This document shows positions 6,359-6,435 of a stretch of 6,435 nt of DNA, one piece after another. Every line of letters begins with the position of its first letter. The stretch's first letter is position 1. Location of the stretch: assembly GCA_002334915.1 (NCBI GenBank), contig DDCQ01000073.1, positions 23,898-30,332 on the forward strand, read 5' to 3'. The position numbers and the translations under genes were made by a program. Source of the DNA: Porticoccaceae bacterium UBA2002. GTDB taxonomy: Bacteria; Pseudomonadota; Gammaproteobacteria; Pseudomonadales; Porticoccaceae. The notes below the pieces were generated by a model that saw only the letters and a list, made by a program, of their open reading frames with translations, was not told the DNA's origin and ran no database searches.

Positions 6359-6435
6359 ATGATGCGTAATCTTCTCGATAAATTAGAGCCAAAGTTCCAC
6401 AAGGGCGGCAAATGGGAAAAGTGGTATGCACTTTT
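6359..6435 (+). CDS. nqrB: Na+-translocating NADH:quinone reductase subunit B (N-terminus only)
   Basis: NqrB is a membrane subunit of Na+-NQR that carries covalently bound FMN and riboflavin and lies on the Na+ path. Only 25 full codons are in the window. They read MMRNLLDKLEPKFHKGGKWE and then KWYAL, matching the cytoplasmic N-terminal segment of NqrB (the LDK.E..F..GGK.EKWYAL pattern) before its first membrane helix. It follows nqrA by 4 bases behind a strong Shine-Dalgarno, so coupled translation in one operon is expected. The membrane helices and the flavin-linking Thr are beyond the right edge. Confidence 0.92.
   Translation, partial: MMRNLLDKLEPKFHKGGKWEKWYAL

Noticed and set aside
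1..6435. A new defence, mobile or secondary-metabolite system
   Set aside because: Every sizeable coding region is a recognisable housekeeping or metabolic gene, and I found no transposase, integrase, long terminal repeats or CRISPR-like spacing.

Overview
The window reads as ordinary core chromosome from a gammaproteobacterium, probably marine. Mfd matches my memory of the E. coli protein closely. The gene order (mfd on one strand, then an N-terminally extended GAPDH and the Na+-translocating NADH:quinone reductase genes on the other) is the order I remember from Pseudomonas aeruginosa (PA3002 mfd, PA3001 gap, PA2999 nqrA). Na+-NQR is typical of marine and halotolerant bacteria. Base composition is moderate, near half G+C. 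An oligotrophic marine gammaproteobacterium (SAR92 or Cellvibrionales type) would fit, but that placement is only a guess. I see no insertion sequences, tRNAs, rRNAs, CRISPR repeats or phage genes.

Layout. Positions 1-2264 on the minus strand hold the first 754 codons of mfd, the transcription-repair coupling factor; it is cut by the left edge just after the DEEH helicase motif. Positions 2265-2459 are an AT-rich divergent control region with a good sigma70-type promoter (TTGTCT, 17 bp, GATAAT) facing right. Positions 2460-3920 encode a 486-residue glyceraldehyde-3-phosphate dehydrogenase carrying about 135 extra N-terminal residues. Twenty bases later, 3941-4720 encodes a metallo-beta-lactamase-fold hydrolase of the glyoxalase II type, very likely in the same transcript. 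A 293-base non-coding stretch (4721-5013) follows, with a candidate -10 box and two short hairpins. Positions 5014-6354 encode complete nqrA, and 6359-6435 the first 25 codons of nqrB, behind a strong Shine-Dalgarno.

How the genes fit together. GAPDH acts on triose phosphates, which spontaneously leak methylglyoxal. A glyoxalase II-like enzyme could act in the second step of methylglyoxal removal, so the pair makes a plausible central-carbon and detoxification operon. Na+-NQR reoxidises NADH and pumps Na+. Mfd is a separate housekeeping gene pointing the other way.

I did not find a clearly new biological system. The points most worth a second look are the GAPDH variant (unexplained N-terminal domain, loss of the usual NAD-selecting Asp), the altered glutathione-contact loop in the hydrolase, and the long leader of nqrA.
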